DNA from: Clostridiales bacterium UBA1234
Lineage (GTDB): Bacteria; Bacillota; Clostridia; TANB77; UBA1234
Direction: 5' to 3'
Length of the DNA stretch: 64,000 bases
NCBI GenBank assembly: GCA_002308995.1
Contig: DBWQ01000014.1
Span: 27,082 to 91,081 of the forward strand
The position numbers and the translations under genes were made by a program. The notes under the pieces are model-generated. The model was not told the origin of the DNA and made no database searches. It saw only the letters and a list, made by a program, of their open reading frames with translations. Each line of letters starts with the position of its first letter. Position 1 is the stretch's first letter. This document shows, one piece after another, positions 27,780 to 37,286 of the stretch.

Positions 27780-28298
27780 ATGAAACAATCTTGGGTCACC
27801 TATGCGGTTTTCGGTGGTACGCTTACAATGTGGATGATACTCATGATCCTCAGCTTCTTTGTTCCCAATGGGTATTACTACCTTTTTAAACCAATCGGAA
27901 TCTTTGCTGCGGTTTTGTTTGTTGGGGATGTCTACGTTGGTCTACGTTTCTGGCAAAAAAAGCAAGAATCATTTGACAAAATCAAGCAAGACCTCATCAC
28001 AGCCATTGCAGAAGGTGATGAAGAAAAAGTCAAAGAAAAACGTGAAAAACTATCCAAAATTCGTGCTGCTGCCTCAGAAGTAGAGGACGTTCGGTATACT
28101 TCTAGTAAACGTCGCTATCGATATTCGCGCTTTAGAGAACCTAATTACAAAGAATTCTACCTCGATGCAGAGGTTTCGTCTGATGTATCGGATGAGGAGT
28201 CTAAGGAAATGGAGGAATTGCTCAAAAAGTATATGCCTCCTTCCAAGGCTGCTTCTAGCACCGAGGTGAATTTACCTCCGATTTCTTTGGAGGGATAA
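27780..28298 (+). CDS. Hypothetical membrane protein with charged tail (accessory class)
   Basis: A 172-residue protein. Two membrane helices (about 5-26 and 33-52) are followed by a charged cytosolic region with an Arg/Tyr-rich patch (SKRRYRYSRFR) and an acidic Ser/Glu-rich tail. ATG 27780 follows GGAGG. It contains in-frame GTT CGG TAT (28092), the same local context as recoding site 2, yet the zero frame gives the sensible protein. No family recognised. Confidence 0.72.
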   Translation: MKQSWVTYAVFGGTLTMWMILMILSFFVPNGYYYLFKPIGIFAAVLFVGDVYVGLRFWQKKQESFDKIKQDLITAIAEGDEEKVKEKREKLSKIRAAASEVEDVRYTSSKRRYRYSRFREPNYKEFYLDAEVSSDVSDEESKEMEELLKKYMPPSKAASSTEVNLPPISLEG

Positions 28299-28336
28299 AA
28301 AAAAGGTGTGGGATTAAAAAAATCCTGCACCTTTTT
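28299..28336 (+). terminator. Terminator of solitary unit 3
   Basis: AAAGGTGTGGGATT / AATCCTGCACCTTTTT hairpin. Confidence 0.9.
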
Positions 28337-28394
28337 CTTGACTTTCTATAGTTTTCATAATAAGATATATTGCAAAGGTTATGATACTATGTTT

Positions 28395-28612
28395 AGTAGT
28401 TATTTTGAGTTCTTGATAAGAGAAAAGGGCCTAAAGGCTGAGAGCCCTTAAAGATAAACAAAATAATGAATTTCAAATAGAGGAGCCTATGCGCAAGGTT
28501 GTGCCGTGTAAGAGCGTTAATCTTAAACTAAGTGCTAGCATCATCTGCTAGAATTTGGGTGGTACCGCGAAGTTAATTCGTCCCAAGGAAGAAATTCCTT
28601 GGGACTTTTTAT
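28395..28612 (+). promoter_or_regulatory. T-box riboswitch upstream of pheST
   Basis: T-box antiterminator sequence GGGTGGTACCGCG lies at 28557-28569, and a terminator stem TCCCAAGGAA / TTCCTTGGGA with T-run at 28581-28606. A TTC triplet after GAAT (28472-28474) fits a Phe specifier. Uncharged tRNA-Phe would stabilise the antiterminator and raise pheST expression. Confidence 0.92.
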
Positions 28613-28657
28613 TGATAATTAAAACGACTTTAAGTCGTCATAGAAAGGAGTTTCACC

Positions 28658-29698
28658 ATGAAAGAAAAAATTGATTTACTCATCAAGGAGATGGAGCAAA
28701 AATTCAAATCATGTACTTCGATGCAAGAACTAAATGATTTAAAAGTATTTTATCTAGGCAAAAAGGGTGTTATTACAGAGTTGAATAACGGCATTAAAGA
28801 CGTTCCACCTTCTGAAAAAAAGGACTATGGAATGGAGGTTAATCGTGCCAGAACTTTCTTTAATGACGCTTTTGAAGAGAAAAAAGAAAAGTTAGAAGAA
28901 GAAAGAATCAATCAAAAACTCAAAGAAGAAACCATCGATATCTCCCTTCCAAGTGAAAAACACATCACGGGTTCTAAACATCCATTTAATCGTATTATCG
29001 AAGAGGTAGAAGATTTATTTGTCTCTATGGGATACGATGTGGTAGACGGACCAGAACTGGAAGATGATGAGCATTGTTTCAGACTTTTAAATTACACAGT
29101 TGGTCATCCAGCTCGTGATGCGCAAGATACTTTCTATATTGATGAGGAATATTTACTTAGAACACAAACTTCTGCCTCACAGTCTAGGGTCATGCAAGCA
29201 AATACCGAAAAATCTCCGATTAGAGTAATTTGTCCAGGTAAGACTTATCGTCGCGATGATGATGCCACACATTCTCATCAATTTGGGCAAGTAGAAGGCT
29301 TAGTAATTGATAAAAACATTTCCCTTGCCGATTTAAAGGGCACATTAGAAACTTTTGCGAAAAAACTTCTTGGAGAAAATACCAAAGTGAGATTTAGACC
29401 AAGTTATTTCCCATTTACTTCCCCTTCTTGTGAGGTAGATGTTACCTGCTTTAAATGTGGTGGTAAGGGATGCCCACTTTGTAAAAAAACAGGTTGGATT
29501 GAGCTTTTGGGTGCTGGTATGGTTCATCCAAACGTGCTAAGAATGGGTGGTTACGATCCCGATAAATTCACTGGTTTTGCATTTGGCACAGGCTTAGATC
29601 GTTTAGCGATGTTTAAATATGCGATTCCTGATATTAGGTTAATGTATACCAACGACATTCGATTCTTAAAGCAATTTAACAGGAAGGAGGAAGACTAA
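28658..29698 (+). CDS. pheS: Phenylalanine--tRNA ligase alpha subunit
   Basis: A 346-residue class II synthetase subunit. It has an N-terminal coiled coil, then HPFNRIIEEVEDLF (motif 1 area), VICPGKTYRRDDDATHSHQFGQVEG (motif 2) and GFAFGTGLDRLAMFKY (motif 3). A Cys-rich insert CFKCGGKGCPLCKKTGW is seen in many family members. It lies directly upstream of pheT (one base between). Confidence 0.97.
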   Translation: MKEKIDLLIKEMEQKFKSCTSMQELNDLKVFYLGKKGVITELNNGIKDVPPSEKKDYGMEVNRARTFFNDAFEEKKEKLEEERINQKLKEETIDISLPSEKHITGSKHPFNRIIEEVEDLFVSMGYDVVDGPELEDDEHCFRLLNYTVGHPARDAQDTFYIDEEYLLRTQTSASQSRVMQANTEKSPIRVICPGKTYRRDDDATHSHQFGQVEGLVIDKNISLADLKGTLETFAKKLLGENTKVRFRPSYFPFTSPSCEVDVTCFKCGGKGCPLCKKTGWIELLGAGMVHPNVLRMGGYDPDKFTGFAFGTGLDRLAMFKYAIPDIRLMYTNDIRFLKQFNRKEED

Positions 29699-29699
29699 T

Positions 29700-32063
29700 A
29701 TGAAACTTAGCTTAAATTTCCTAAAAGATTATGTAGAGGTACCCGTGGATATGGTCACACTAGGTGAAGATATGACCAACGTTGGAAATGAATATGATAG
29801 TGCCACCAAACTTGTGGAAGTATCCGGTTTAACCATCGGTAAAATCATTGCATGCGAAATGCATCCTGATTCAGACCACTTACATGTATGTAAAGTAGAT
29901 ATTGGTAGTGAAGTGCTTCAAATTGTTTGTGGAGCTCCTAATGCAAGAGTTGGTATGAAAGTCATTGTAGCAACAATCGGAGCAGTGCTTCCAGGTGGAA
30001 CTATCAAAAAAGGAAAACTAAGAGGAGTAGAATCTTGTGGTATGCTTTGCTCTGTCGAAGAATTAGGCTTAGAACACAAGTTTTTAAAGCCAGAAGATAT
30101 TGAAGGAATTGCCGAACTTGGCGAAGATGCAAAGATTGGAGAAGATCCTATCAAATACCTTGGACTTGATGATGAAGTCATTGATTTTGAACTTACTGCC
30201 AATCGTGGTGATTTACTAAGTATTCTAGGAATGGCTTATGAAATTGGTGCTTTGTATGGAAATAAAGTGAAGGATATCGATTTAGCTCATAGTGATTCTA
30301 ACGAAGACTTTGCTAAAGAATTCAATTTGAAAGTTGATACTGAGAACTGTACATTATTCTATGCCAAAAAGGTGGAAAATGTACAAATCAAAGAAAGTCC
30401 TAAGTGGATGAGAAATAGACTCATTGCATCAGGCATTAGACCAATTAACAATGTCGTGGATATTAGTAACTACGTAATGTTAGAAGTAGGACAACCTCTT
30501 CATTTTTACGATGCAGATAGATTAGGCAATACCTTAACAGTTAGAATGGCCAAAGAGGGAGAAAAACTAACCACATTAGATGAACAAGAAAGAGTGTTAT
30601 CCAAAGACGATATCGTTATCAGCGATAAGGATAAAGCCATTGGCCTTGCTGGCGTCATGGGTGGTCTATCCACAGAAGTTGAAATGGATACCAAGAATAT
30701 TGTGATTGAAGCTGCTATCTTTAATCCGGTGAAGGTTAGACTTACCTCTAAAAAGATTTTACGTAGTGAAGCAAGCAATCGTTTTGAAAAAGGACTAGAT
30801 CCTAAGAAAACGAAAATGGCCATCGATCGTTGTTGTCATTTACTTGAAAAATACGCAGGAGCTACCGTTGTTGGCGGAGAGTGTGTTTATAATAATGAAA
30901 CGAGAACCGATAAAGTGATTGAAGTTACCTATACTAAAATTCAAAACGTGCTTGGCATGGAAATTCCACATAGTGAAGTAAAATCGATTTTAGATAGACT
31001 TGCTTTATCCTATAAGGAGGAGGGAGATTTACTAAAAGTAAACGTTCCAACCAGAAGACTAGATTTGGATATCAAAGAAGACATCATTCACGATATAGGT
31101 AGATTTTATGGCATGAACAAAATGGAAGGAAAAAAATTAGTATTACCTTTAACTCCTGGTAACTACGATAAATTTAAAAGAGCGGCTAGAAATAAAATGG
31201 TAGAACTAGGCTTAAATGAAACGTTAAGTTATGCTTTAATTCCAGAGGGAGAAGTTCAAAAGTATACGACAGATACATTCCAAACTGTGAAAATATTAGA
31301 CCCAATGACCGAAGAGAGAAATGCACTTCGCTATAGCTTATTACCATCTTTAAAAATGACCTACGATTACAATAAAGCCAGAAACCAAAAGGATATCTCA
31401 CTATTTGAAATTGGAAAAAGTTTTTACAACAAAGAAGGAAAATATGGCGAGTTTTTAAGCCTTGCTGTCCTTATGTCTGGCATCTATCAAACAGGACTTA
31501 ATAAAGAAATGGTGAACTTTTATATCATTAAAGGTATCATGGAAGAATTATTAAACTTCTTAGGGTTTGAAAATCGCTATGTCCTTAAAGTAGAGGATTT
31601 ACCAAAAGAACTTCATCCAGGTCAAGCAGCAAGTATCTTTGTAGATGGTAAAAAGCTTGGAATCATCGGCAAACTTCATCCAAATGTATCCAAAGATAAT
31701 ATCTTTGTCATGGAATTAAACTTAGAAGAACTATCCCATATGAAAGCTGAGCCAATGAAATATCAGGAAATTTCCAAATATCCAAATGTAGAAAAGGATT
31801 TAGCTTTTGTCATGAAGAAAGATAAACCATCCATTGAAGTAGAAAGCGTGATTCTAAAAGCGGGAGGAAAACTATTAAAATCGGTAGAAGTATTCGATGT
31901 TTATACAGGAGAAAATGTGGCAGAAGATGAAAAGTCCATCGCCTACAATTTGATTTTTAATGATGCTGAAAAGACCTTAAATGATGAAGAAATTACCACT
32001 TTATTTCATAAAATCATCGACAAAGTTCAAACAGAATGCCATGTGAAACTAAGAAGTGAATAA
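29700..32063 (+). CDS. pheT: Phenylalanine--tRNA ligase beta subunit
   Basis: A 787-residue subunit. An N-terminal tRNA-binding (OB) domain (about 40-155) precedes the B3/B4 editing domain, B5, the catalytic-like core and a C-terminal ferredoxin-fold anticodon-binding domain (PSIEVESVILKAGG.. to the end). Normal length, no frameshift and no CGG codon in 787 codons. Confidence 0.97.
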   Translation: MKLSLNFLKDYVEVPVDMVTLGEDMTNVGNEYDSATKLVEVSGLTIGKIIACEMHPDSDHLHVCKVDIGSEVLQIVCGAPNARVGMKVIVATIGAVLPGGTIKKGKLRGVESCGMLCSVEELGLEHKFLKPEDIEGIAELGEDAKIGEDPIKYLGLDDEVIDFELTANRGDLLSILGMAYEIGALYGNKVKDIDLAHSDSNEDFAKEFNLKVDTENCTLFYAKKVENVQIKESPKWMRNRLIASGIRPINNVVDISNYVMLEVGQPLHFYDADRLGNTLTVRMAKEGEKLTTLDEQERVLSKDDIVISDKDKAIGLAGVMGGLSTEVEMDTKNIVIEAAIFNPVKVRLTSKKILRSEASNRFEKGLDPKKTKMAIDRCCHLLEKYAGATVVGGECVYNNETRTDKVIEVTYTKIQNVLGMEIPHSEVKSILDRLALSYKEEGDLLKVNVPTRRLDLDIKEDIIHDIGRFYGMNKMEGKKLVLPLTPGNYDKFKRAARNKMVELGLNETLSYALIPEGEVQKYTTDTFQTVKILDPMTEERNALRYSLLPSLKMTYDYNKARNQKDISLFEIGKSFYNKEGKYGEFLSLAVLMSGIYQTGLNKEMVNFYIIKGIMEELLNFLGFENRYVLKVEDLPKELHPGQAASIFVDGKKLGIIGKLHPNVSKDNIFVMELNLEELSHMKAEPMKYQEISKYPNVEKDLAFVMKKDKPSIEVESVILKAGGKLLKSVEVFDVYTGENVAEDEKSIAYNLIFNDAEKTLNDEEITTLFHKIIDKVQTECHVKLRSE

Positions 32064-32094
32064 AAATCACGTAAACCATCTTGAAAATGACTCT

Positions 32095-32131
32095 AAAACC
32101 GACAAATAGGGAAGCTTTTTTGTCGGTTTTT
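32095..32131 (+). terminator. Terminator after pheT
   Basis: AAAACCGACA / TGTCGGTTTTTA hairpin. Confidence 0.88.
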
Positions 32132-32185
32132 ACTTGTTATCTGGGGATAAAAATGATAAAATGCTTGTAGAAAGGTCGTGATAAA

Positions 32186-33311
32186 TTGGACAAGATATTA
32201 CTTGCATCACCTCATATGTCAAAAGAAGGATATGAGCAAGCCTTTATAAAAGATGCTTTTGACAAAAATTGGATTGCACCTCTACGGAGAAAATGTGGAC
32301 CAATTTGAAAAAGAACTAAGTAGTTATGTTGGAATTAAAAGTGCTACCGCTCTTTCCAGTGGTACAGCTGCCATTCATCTAGGGTTAAAAGCATTAGGGG
32401 TTGGAAAAGGAGATATTGTTTTTTGTCAGTCTCTTACTTTTTCAGCATCTTGTAATCCCATTGTTTACGAAGGCGCAACACCAGTATTTATAGATAGTGA
32501 ATATGAAACATGGAATATGGATCCAAAAGCTCTAGAAAAAGCTTTTGAGAAATACACTCCGAAAGCTGTTGTAGTAGTCCATTTATATGGCACACCCGCC
32601 AAAATGGACGAAATCATTGAGATATGCCATAAGCATCATGTTCCTATTTTAGAAGATGCAGCGGAAAGTTTAGGTGCAACTTATCACAAAAAGCAGACCG
32701 GGACTTTTGGCGATTATGGTGTCTATTCTTTTAATGGGAACAAAATCATCACAACAAGTGGTGGCGGTATGCTTGTTTCTAATAACGAGGAAGGAATCCA
32801 AAAAGCGCATTTTTGGGCGACACAATCTCGAGAAAAAGAACGATTCTACGAACATAAAGAAATCGGCTATAATTATCGTTTAAGTAATATTTGTGCAGGC
32901 ATTGGTAGAGGACAGTTAAAAGTGCTGGATGAAAGAATTGCCGAGAAAAAAGCCATTTATGAGCGATATCAAAACGCTTTTCAAGATATCAAAGAAATCA
33001 AAATGCAGCCCTATCTAGCAGATAGCGTTCCAAACTTTTGGCTATCCGCTATGATTCTTGATCAAACATGTTCCTACTCGCCACTACAAATCATTGAATC
33101 GCTTGAAGCATCCCAAATAGAATCAAGACATATTTGGAAGCCAATGCATTTGCAACCTTTTTATCATTCTAGTGATTTTATTACGCTTTGTGAAAGCTCT
33201 AGTGTAGCAGAAGATATTTTTAAGCGTGGTCTTTGTTTGCCAAGCGACACGAAAATGACGATAGAGGACCAAAATCGCGTTATTTTAAAAATTCGAAATC
33301 TATTTACGTAA
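32186..33311 (+). CDS. DegT/DnrJ/EryC1 aminotransferase, needs +1 shift at a CGG codon
   Basis: PLP-dependent sugar aminotransferase of about 374 residues. The start is TTG 32186 behind AAAGGT; it reads MDKILLASPHMSKEG.. to NWIAPL, then CTA CGG AGA leads to TGA seven codons later. Skipping the C at 32285 gives GENVDQFEKEL, the universally seen motif of the family, and an intact enzyme with LSSGTAAIHLGL and the PLP Lys in FNGNKIITTSGGG (K186). Starting at ATG 32253 in the second frame would lose the conserved N-terminus. The product would make an amino-sugar for the glycan cluster that follows. Confidence 0.9.
32285..32288 (+). other. Recoding site 4: CGG-A in the aminotransferase
   Basis: Zero frame reads CCT CTA CGG AGA; the +1 frame reads CTA then GGA GAA AAT GTG, restoring the conserved P-L-G-E motif. 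CGG is codon 34. Confidence 0.85.
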
Positions 33312-33329
33312 TTTTAGTGGAGGGAACTC

Positions 33330-33965
33330 ATGTATAAAAAATGGATTAAACGCCTTTTAGATGTACTATTTTCCTTAATGATTCTCTTAATTATCTGGCC
33401 CATTTTAATCATTCTTTGGATATTAGTGAGAATCAAATTGGGGGCGCCTGCTATTTTTAAGCAAGAACGACCAGGCTTTCATGAGAAAATATTTCAACTA
33501 TACAAGTTTCGTAGCATGACCAACGAAAAAGATGAAAATGGCAATTTATTACCAGACGAGAAGAGATTAACCAAATTCGGGAAAGTCCTTCGTAGCACTA
33601 GTTTAGATGAATTACCAGAGCTCATTAATATCTTAAAAGGAGATATGAGTTTTGTTGGTCCAAGGCCTCTCTTAGTGCCATATTTACCTTATTATACAAA
33701 AGAAGAACATCGCCGCCATGATGTTCTCCCTGGGCTAACAGGCTTAGCACAAATTCATGGCAGAAATCTTGTAACCTGGGACGAAAAATTAAAAATGGAC
33801 GTTGAATATGTAAGTAAGATATCCTTTTTAACAGATATCAAAATTGTTTTGAAAACATTTTTGATTGTTTTGAAAAAAGAAGGAATCAATGATTCCAATA
33901 ACCAGATTATGAAATCGTTAATAGAAGATCGTGAGGGAAGAAATCATGATGAATCCGCAACCTAA
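33330..33965 (+). CDS. Bacterial sugar transferase (initiating phosphoglycosyl transferase)
   Basis: A 211-residue PglC/WecP-like enzyme with an N-terminal membrane hairpin, then YKFRSM, RSTSLDELPELINILKGDMSFVGPRPLL and PGLTGLAQIHGRN. It attaches the first sugar phosphate to undecaprenyl phosphate. Upstream aminotransferase plus this enzyme is a typical start for di-N-acetyl-bacillosamine-type glycans. The end overlaps the next gene. Confidence 0.93.
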   Translation: MYKKWIKRLLDVLFSLMILLIIWPILIILWILVRIKLGAPAIFKQERPGFHEKIFQLYKFRSMTNEKDENGNLLPDEKRLTKFGKVLRSTSLDELPELINILKGDMSFVGPRPLLVPYLPYYTKEEHRRHDVLPGLTGLAQIHGRNLVTWDEKLKMDVEYVSKISFLTDIKIVLKTFLIVLKKEGINDSNNQIMKSLIEDREGRNHDESAT

Positions 33966-35148
33966 AATTAGCGTTATCGTTCCTATCTACATGATAGAAA
34001 CATATTTAACAGATTGTATTCAAAGTATTATGAAGCAAACATACACCAATTTAGAAATCATTTTGGTGGATGATGGTTCCAAAGATAATTGCCCTCAAAT
34101 ATGCGACCAGATGGCAGAAATTGATGATAGAATTATCGTGATTCATAAGGAAAATGGAGGACTGGTTTCTGCAAGAAAAGCAGGCTTAAAAGTGGCTACT
34201 GGTGAATATGCCACATATGTAGATGGAGATGACTTTATTGAACCACACTATTATGAAACAATGATGCATGCTATACTTACATCTTCTTCTGACATAGTCA
34301 TTGCTGGATATTGTCGAGATTACTATCAAAATAGTATCTCCTTTATTCCTAAATTACCAGAAAAGACGTATGAGGGAGAAGCTATAAAGAATCTATACTG
34401 TGAAATGCTTTCCTATGGGGAATTCTATGATGCGAAAATTTCTACTTATTTGTGGAATAAATTATTTCGAAGAGAGCTATTACTCAAATGGCAAAACATC
34501 GTCGATGATACGATTTTTATTGGTGAAGATGCTGCTGTGATATATCCTATGCTTTTAGATTGTCAAAGAATTCATGTCATTCACGACACAGAGTATCACT
34601 ATAGACAAAGAGCAGATTCGATGTTAAAAGGAATTCATTCTTATAATAGAGAAGTCACTAATCTCAATCAATTATACCAGCATCTACTATCAATTTTTCA
34701 AAAAGCAAATCCAAAGTATCATTTACCTCAACAATTAGATGACTACATTCTTTCTTTATTTTTGGTACGCACAGGAGCTTTTATCCGTAAAGGGGAAAGC
34801 ATGCATTTTATATTGGATGATATGATTCAAAATAAAAAAATTGCTATCTATAGTGCTGGTACATTTGGACAAATGCTTTTTTATCAATTAAAAAAACAAA
34901 CGACTTCTCAACTTGTTTCTTGGTATGATGAGGATGCTTTAGATTATCAAAAAGATGGGCTAGAGGTTAAAAGAATAGAAGAAATCGAAAAAGATACATT
35001 TGATCTACTCATTATCGCTTCTTTAAGTCCTACTTATATCAAAAACACGATTGAAAGCCTCAGACTAGAGCCTTCTCAAGTTTGTACCTTTAATTTTACC
35101 AATGACCTAAAGAAACGTTTATTCAATCAATATTTATTATCAAAGTAA
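33946..35148 (+). CDS. Glycosyltransferase family 2 with C-terminal Rossmann-like domain
   Basis: About 400 residues. The GT2 domain shows ISVIVPIYMIETYL, EIILVDDGSKDN and DGDDFIEPHYYE. The C-terminal part (KIAIYSAGTFGQML.., WYDEDALDYQKDG) resembles a Rossmann-type sugar-modifying domain often fused to GT2 enzymes. ATG 33946 follows GAGGGA; it overlaps the previous gene, so translation is probably coupled. Confidence 0.9.
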   Translation: MMNPQPKISVIVPIYMIETYLTDCIQSIMKQTYTNLEIILVDDGSKDNCPQICDQMAEIDDRIIVIHKENGGLVSARKAGLKVATGEYATYVDGDDFIEPHYYETMMHAILTSSSDIVIAGYCRDYYQNSISFIPKLPEKTYEGEAIKNLYCEMLSYGEFYDAKISTYLWNKLFRRELLLKWQNIVDDTIFIGEDAAVIYPMLLDCQRIHVIHDTEYHYRQRADSMLKGIHSYNREVTNLNQLYQHLLSIFQKANPKYHLPQQLDDYILSLFLVRTGAFIRKGESMHFILDDMIQNKKIAIYSAGTFGQMLFYQLKKQTTSQLVSWYDEDALDYQKDGLEVKRIEEIEKDTFDLLIIASLSPTYIKNTIESLRLEPSQVCTFNFTNDLKKRLFNQYLLSK

Positions 35149-35162
35149 AGGATGGGGAAAAA

Positions 35163-35924
35163 ATGAAATCATTTGCAAGTTTAGTTGAAGAACAACAGCT
35201 AGGAGAAACCTATTTGTTTTCTGTTGGACAAGCTGGATATATTATTAAAAGTAAATCTGGTAAATTATTTGGAATAGATTTATATTTATCAGACTGTGTT
35301 GAAAGAGATGAAGGTCATGTGGGCTTTAAAAGGCTTCTTCCTAAAATATTAGCACCAGAGGAATTAACATTGGATGTATTGGTAGCAACACACCCACATT
35401 TAGATCATTTTGATTATGATTCGATGGCCGGATTTATGAAGAATGGTAAAACAAAGCTATTTGCCTCTATTAATTGCCAAAAATATGTACAAGAACTTCA
35501 AATTCAGGAAGACAACGTTACCTATGTAAAACCAGGAGACACAGCAGAGGCGGGTGATTTTACTATCGATTTTGTTAAATGTGACCATGGTAACTTAGCA
35601 CCAGATGCTGTTGGCATCGTTGTTACCGTTGATCATAAAAAATTATATTTTGCAGGGGATACTTGTTTACGTTTAGATTGGGTAGATGAAATCAAAGAAA
35701 AAGGTCCATTTGATATTATGATTGCAGCCATCAATGGTGCCTATGGAAATTTAAATGAAGAAGATTGCTTTAAACTAAGTGAAGCCATCAAACCACAGTT
35801 TACAATTCCATGTCACTATGGCATGTTTGCCTCTCATGGTGGTAGTGTACAAAAGTTTATTGATTTTATGGGAAAAACACATCCATTTTATATCATGACA
35901 CAAGGAGAAGTGCTAAAAATATAA
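35163..35924 (+). CDS. MBL-fold metallohydrolase
   Basis: A 253-residue metallo-beta-lactamase-fold protein with HPHLDHFDYDSM, DHGNLAPDAVG and AGDTCLRLDW, close in layout to UlaG-type lactonases. It sits in the glycan cluster, so a sugar lactone or phosphodiester substrate is plausible, but this is inference. Confidence 0.85.
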   Translation: MKSFASLVEEQQLGETYLFSVGQAGYIIKSKSGKLFGIDLYLSDCVERDEGHVGFKRLLPKILAPEELTLDVLVATHPHLDHFDYDSMAGFMKNGKTKLFASINCQKYVQELQIQEDNVTYVKPGDTAEAGDFTIDFVKCDHGNLAPDAVGIVVTVDHKKLYFAGDTCLRLDWVDEIKEKGPFDIMIAAINGAYGNLNEEDCFKLSEAIKPQFTIPCHYGMFASHGGSVQKFIDFMGKTHPFYIMTQGEVLKI

Positions 35925-35944
35925 AACAGAAAGGATAATGATTT

Positions 35945-37225
35945 ATGAATGATTTAAAAGGAAAGAAATTATTAATTATGGGAGGAAATCCAGAAACTTC
36001 TCCACTTGTCAAATATGCAAATGATATGGGAATTCAAACAATTGTCACGAGTGCAAGAGTAACGGATGATGCCAAAAAATATGCATGGAAAAGCTACGAT
36101 ATTGATGGGATGGACGTTGAAGGAATTGTCAAAATGGCCAAAGAAGAAAACGTCGATGGGGTTTTAGTAGGTGTCGCTGATATTCTTGTTCCTGCTTACT
36201 GCAAAGTGTGTGAGGCACTTCATTTTCCTTGCTACGCCACAGAACAAATCGTCAATGTGTTTTCCTATAAGGACACTTTTAAAAAGACTTTTGAAGAATA
36301 CGGCATTCATGGAATTCCAGAATACCAATTGGATGAAAATCTTAAAAGCGAAGATATTGAAAAAATTCAATTTCCAGTCATGGTAAAACCAGTAGACAAC
36401 GGCGGTGGCGTTGGTATGTCTTTATGCTACTCAAAGGAAGATTTAAAAAGTGCCGTAGAAAAAGCGCTTAATGCTTCCAAAAAGAAAAAATTTATCGTAG
36501 AAAGATACATGGAATGCGAAGATTTCGCTGTGTACTATACATTTAAAGATGGTTATTGTAGTGCTTCTTGTGTCCTTGATAGAAATACGACGAGAAAACA
36601 ACCTGGCTTTTCAAGAGTCAATTTAGGAAGTATATACCCTTCTTTTCATGCAGAAGACTACTTTCAAAAAATGCATGATAAAGCTGTAAAATTATTTCAA
36701 GATATTGGAGTTAAAAATGGGGTCCTACTTATATCTGCTTTTTATGAGAATGGTGAATTCTATGTGTATGATCCAGGATTTAGACTACAAGGAGAAGCAC
36801 CTCATTTATTAATGAAAGCCATCAATGGATTTGACCAAAGAGAGATGTTAATTCGATTTGCTTTAACGGGTTCTGAAGGAGACATTAATCTTAAAGAGCA
36901 AGATGATTGCAACTTCCGTGGAAAACACGCAGCAACGTTTTGGGTACTATTAAAAGCCGGGAAAATTAAAAAGATTGCTGGCCTTGAAAACATTGAAAAT
37001 GATCCACGTATCGTAGCAAATATGCAAAGGCTTTATGAAGGAAATACCGTGGAAGAAGCATGGGTCGGTACTGAAAGACAAGTCATGACAAGAATCTATA
37101 TGGTGTGCGATTCAAAAGACGAACTTCGAAGTACCATCAAAGAATATCAAGAAAAAATAAAAGTCTTTGACGAAAACGATAACGATATGATTGTGGATTG
37201 GTTAAGCCCTGACGCTGTGAAATAA
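35945..37225 (+). CDS. ATP-grasp domain protein
   Basis: A 426-residue carboxylate-amine ligase-like enzyme. The N-terminal nucleotide-like fold (LLIMGGNPETSPLVKYA) precedes the ATP-grasp core (FPVMVKPVDNGGGVGMSL, IVERYMECEDFAVYY, VYDPGFRLQGEAPH). It probably joins an amino acid or acid to a sugar or precursor of the glycan, which is inferred from its neighbours only. Confidence 0.88.
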   Translation: MNDLKGKKLLIMGGNPETSPLVKYANDMGIQTIVTSARVTDDAKKYAWKSYDIDGMDVEGIVKMAKEENVDGVLVGVADILVPAYCKVCEALHFPCYATEQIVNVFSYKDTFKKTFEEYGIHGIPEYQLDENLKSEDIEKIQFPVMVKPVDNGGGVGMSLCYSKEDLKSAVEKALNASKKKKFIVERYMECEDFAVYYTFKDGYCSASCVLDRNTTRKQPGFSRVNLGSIYPSFHAEDYFQKMHDKAVKLFQDIGVKNGVLLISAFYENGEFYVYDPGFRLQGEAPHLLMKAINGFDQREMLIRFALTGSEGDINLKEQDDCNFRGKHAATFWVLLKAGKIKKIAGLENIENDPRIVANMQRLYEGNTVEEAWVGTERQVMTRIYMVCDSKDELRSTIKEYQEKIKVFDENDNDMIVDWLSPDAVK

Positions 37226-37286
37226 TCATGTTTTAAGATAAACAATGTAACAATAATTGAGTATATGAAGAATTGGAGAGATTGAC

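Noticed and set aside
28092..28094. Sixth recoding site (GTT CGG TAT) in the 27.8 kb gene
   Set aside because: Although the +1 frame stays open for some length, the zero frame gives the better composed protein up to a terminator, so I treat CGG here as an ordinary codon of the accessory class.
32253..33311. Start of the aminotransferase at ATG 32253
   Set aside because: This gives an N-terminus MLLTKIGLHLY without homology, while TTG 32186 in the other frame encodes the normal family N-terminus up to the CGG.
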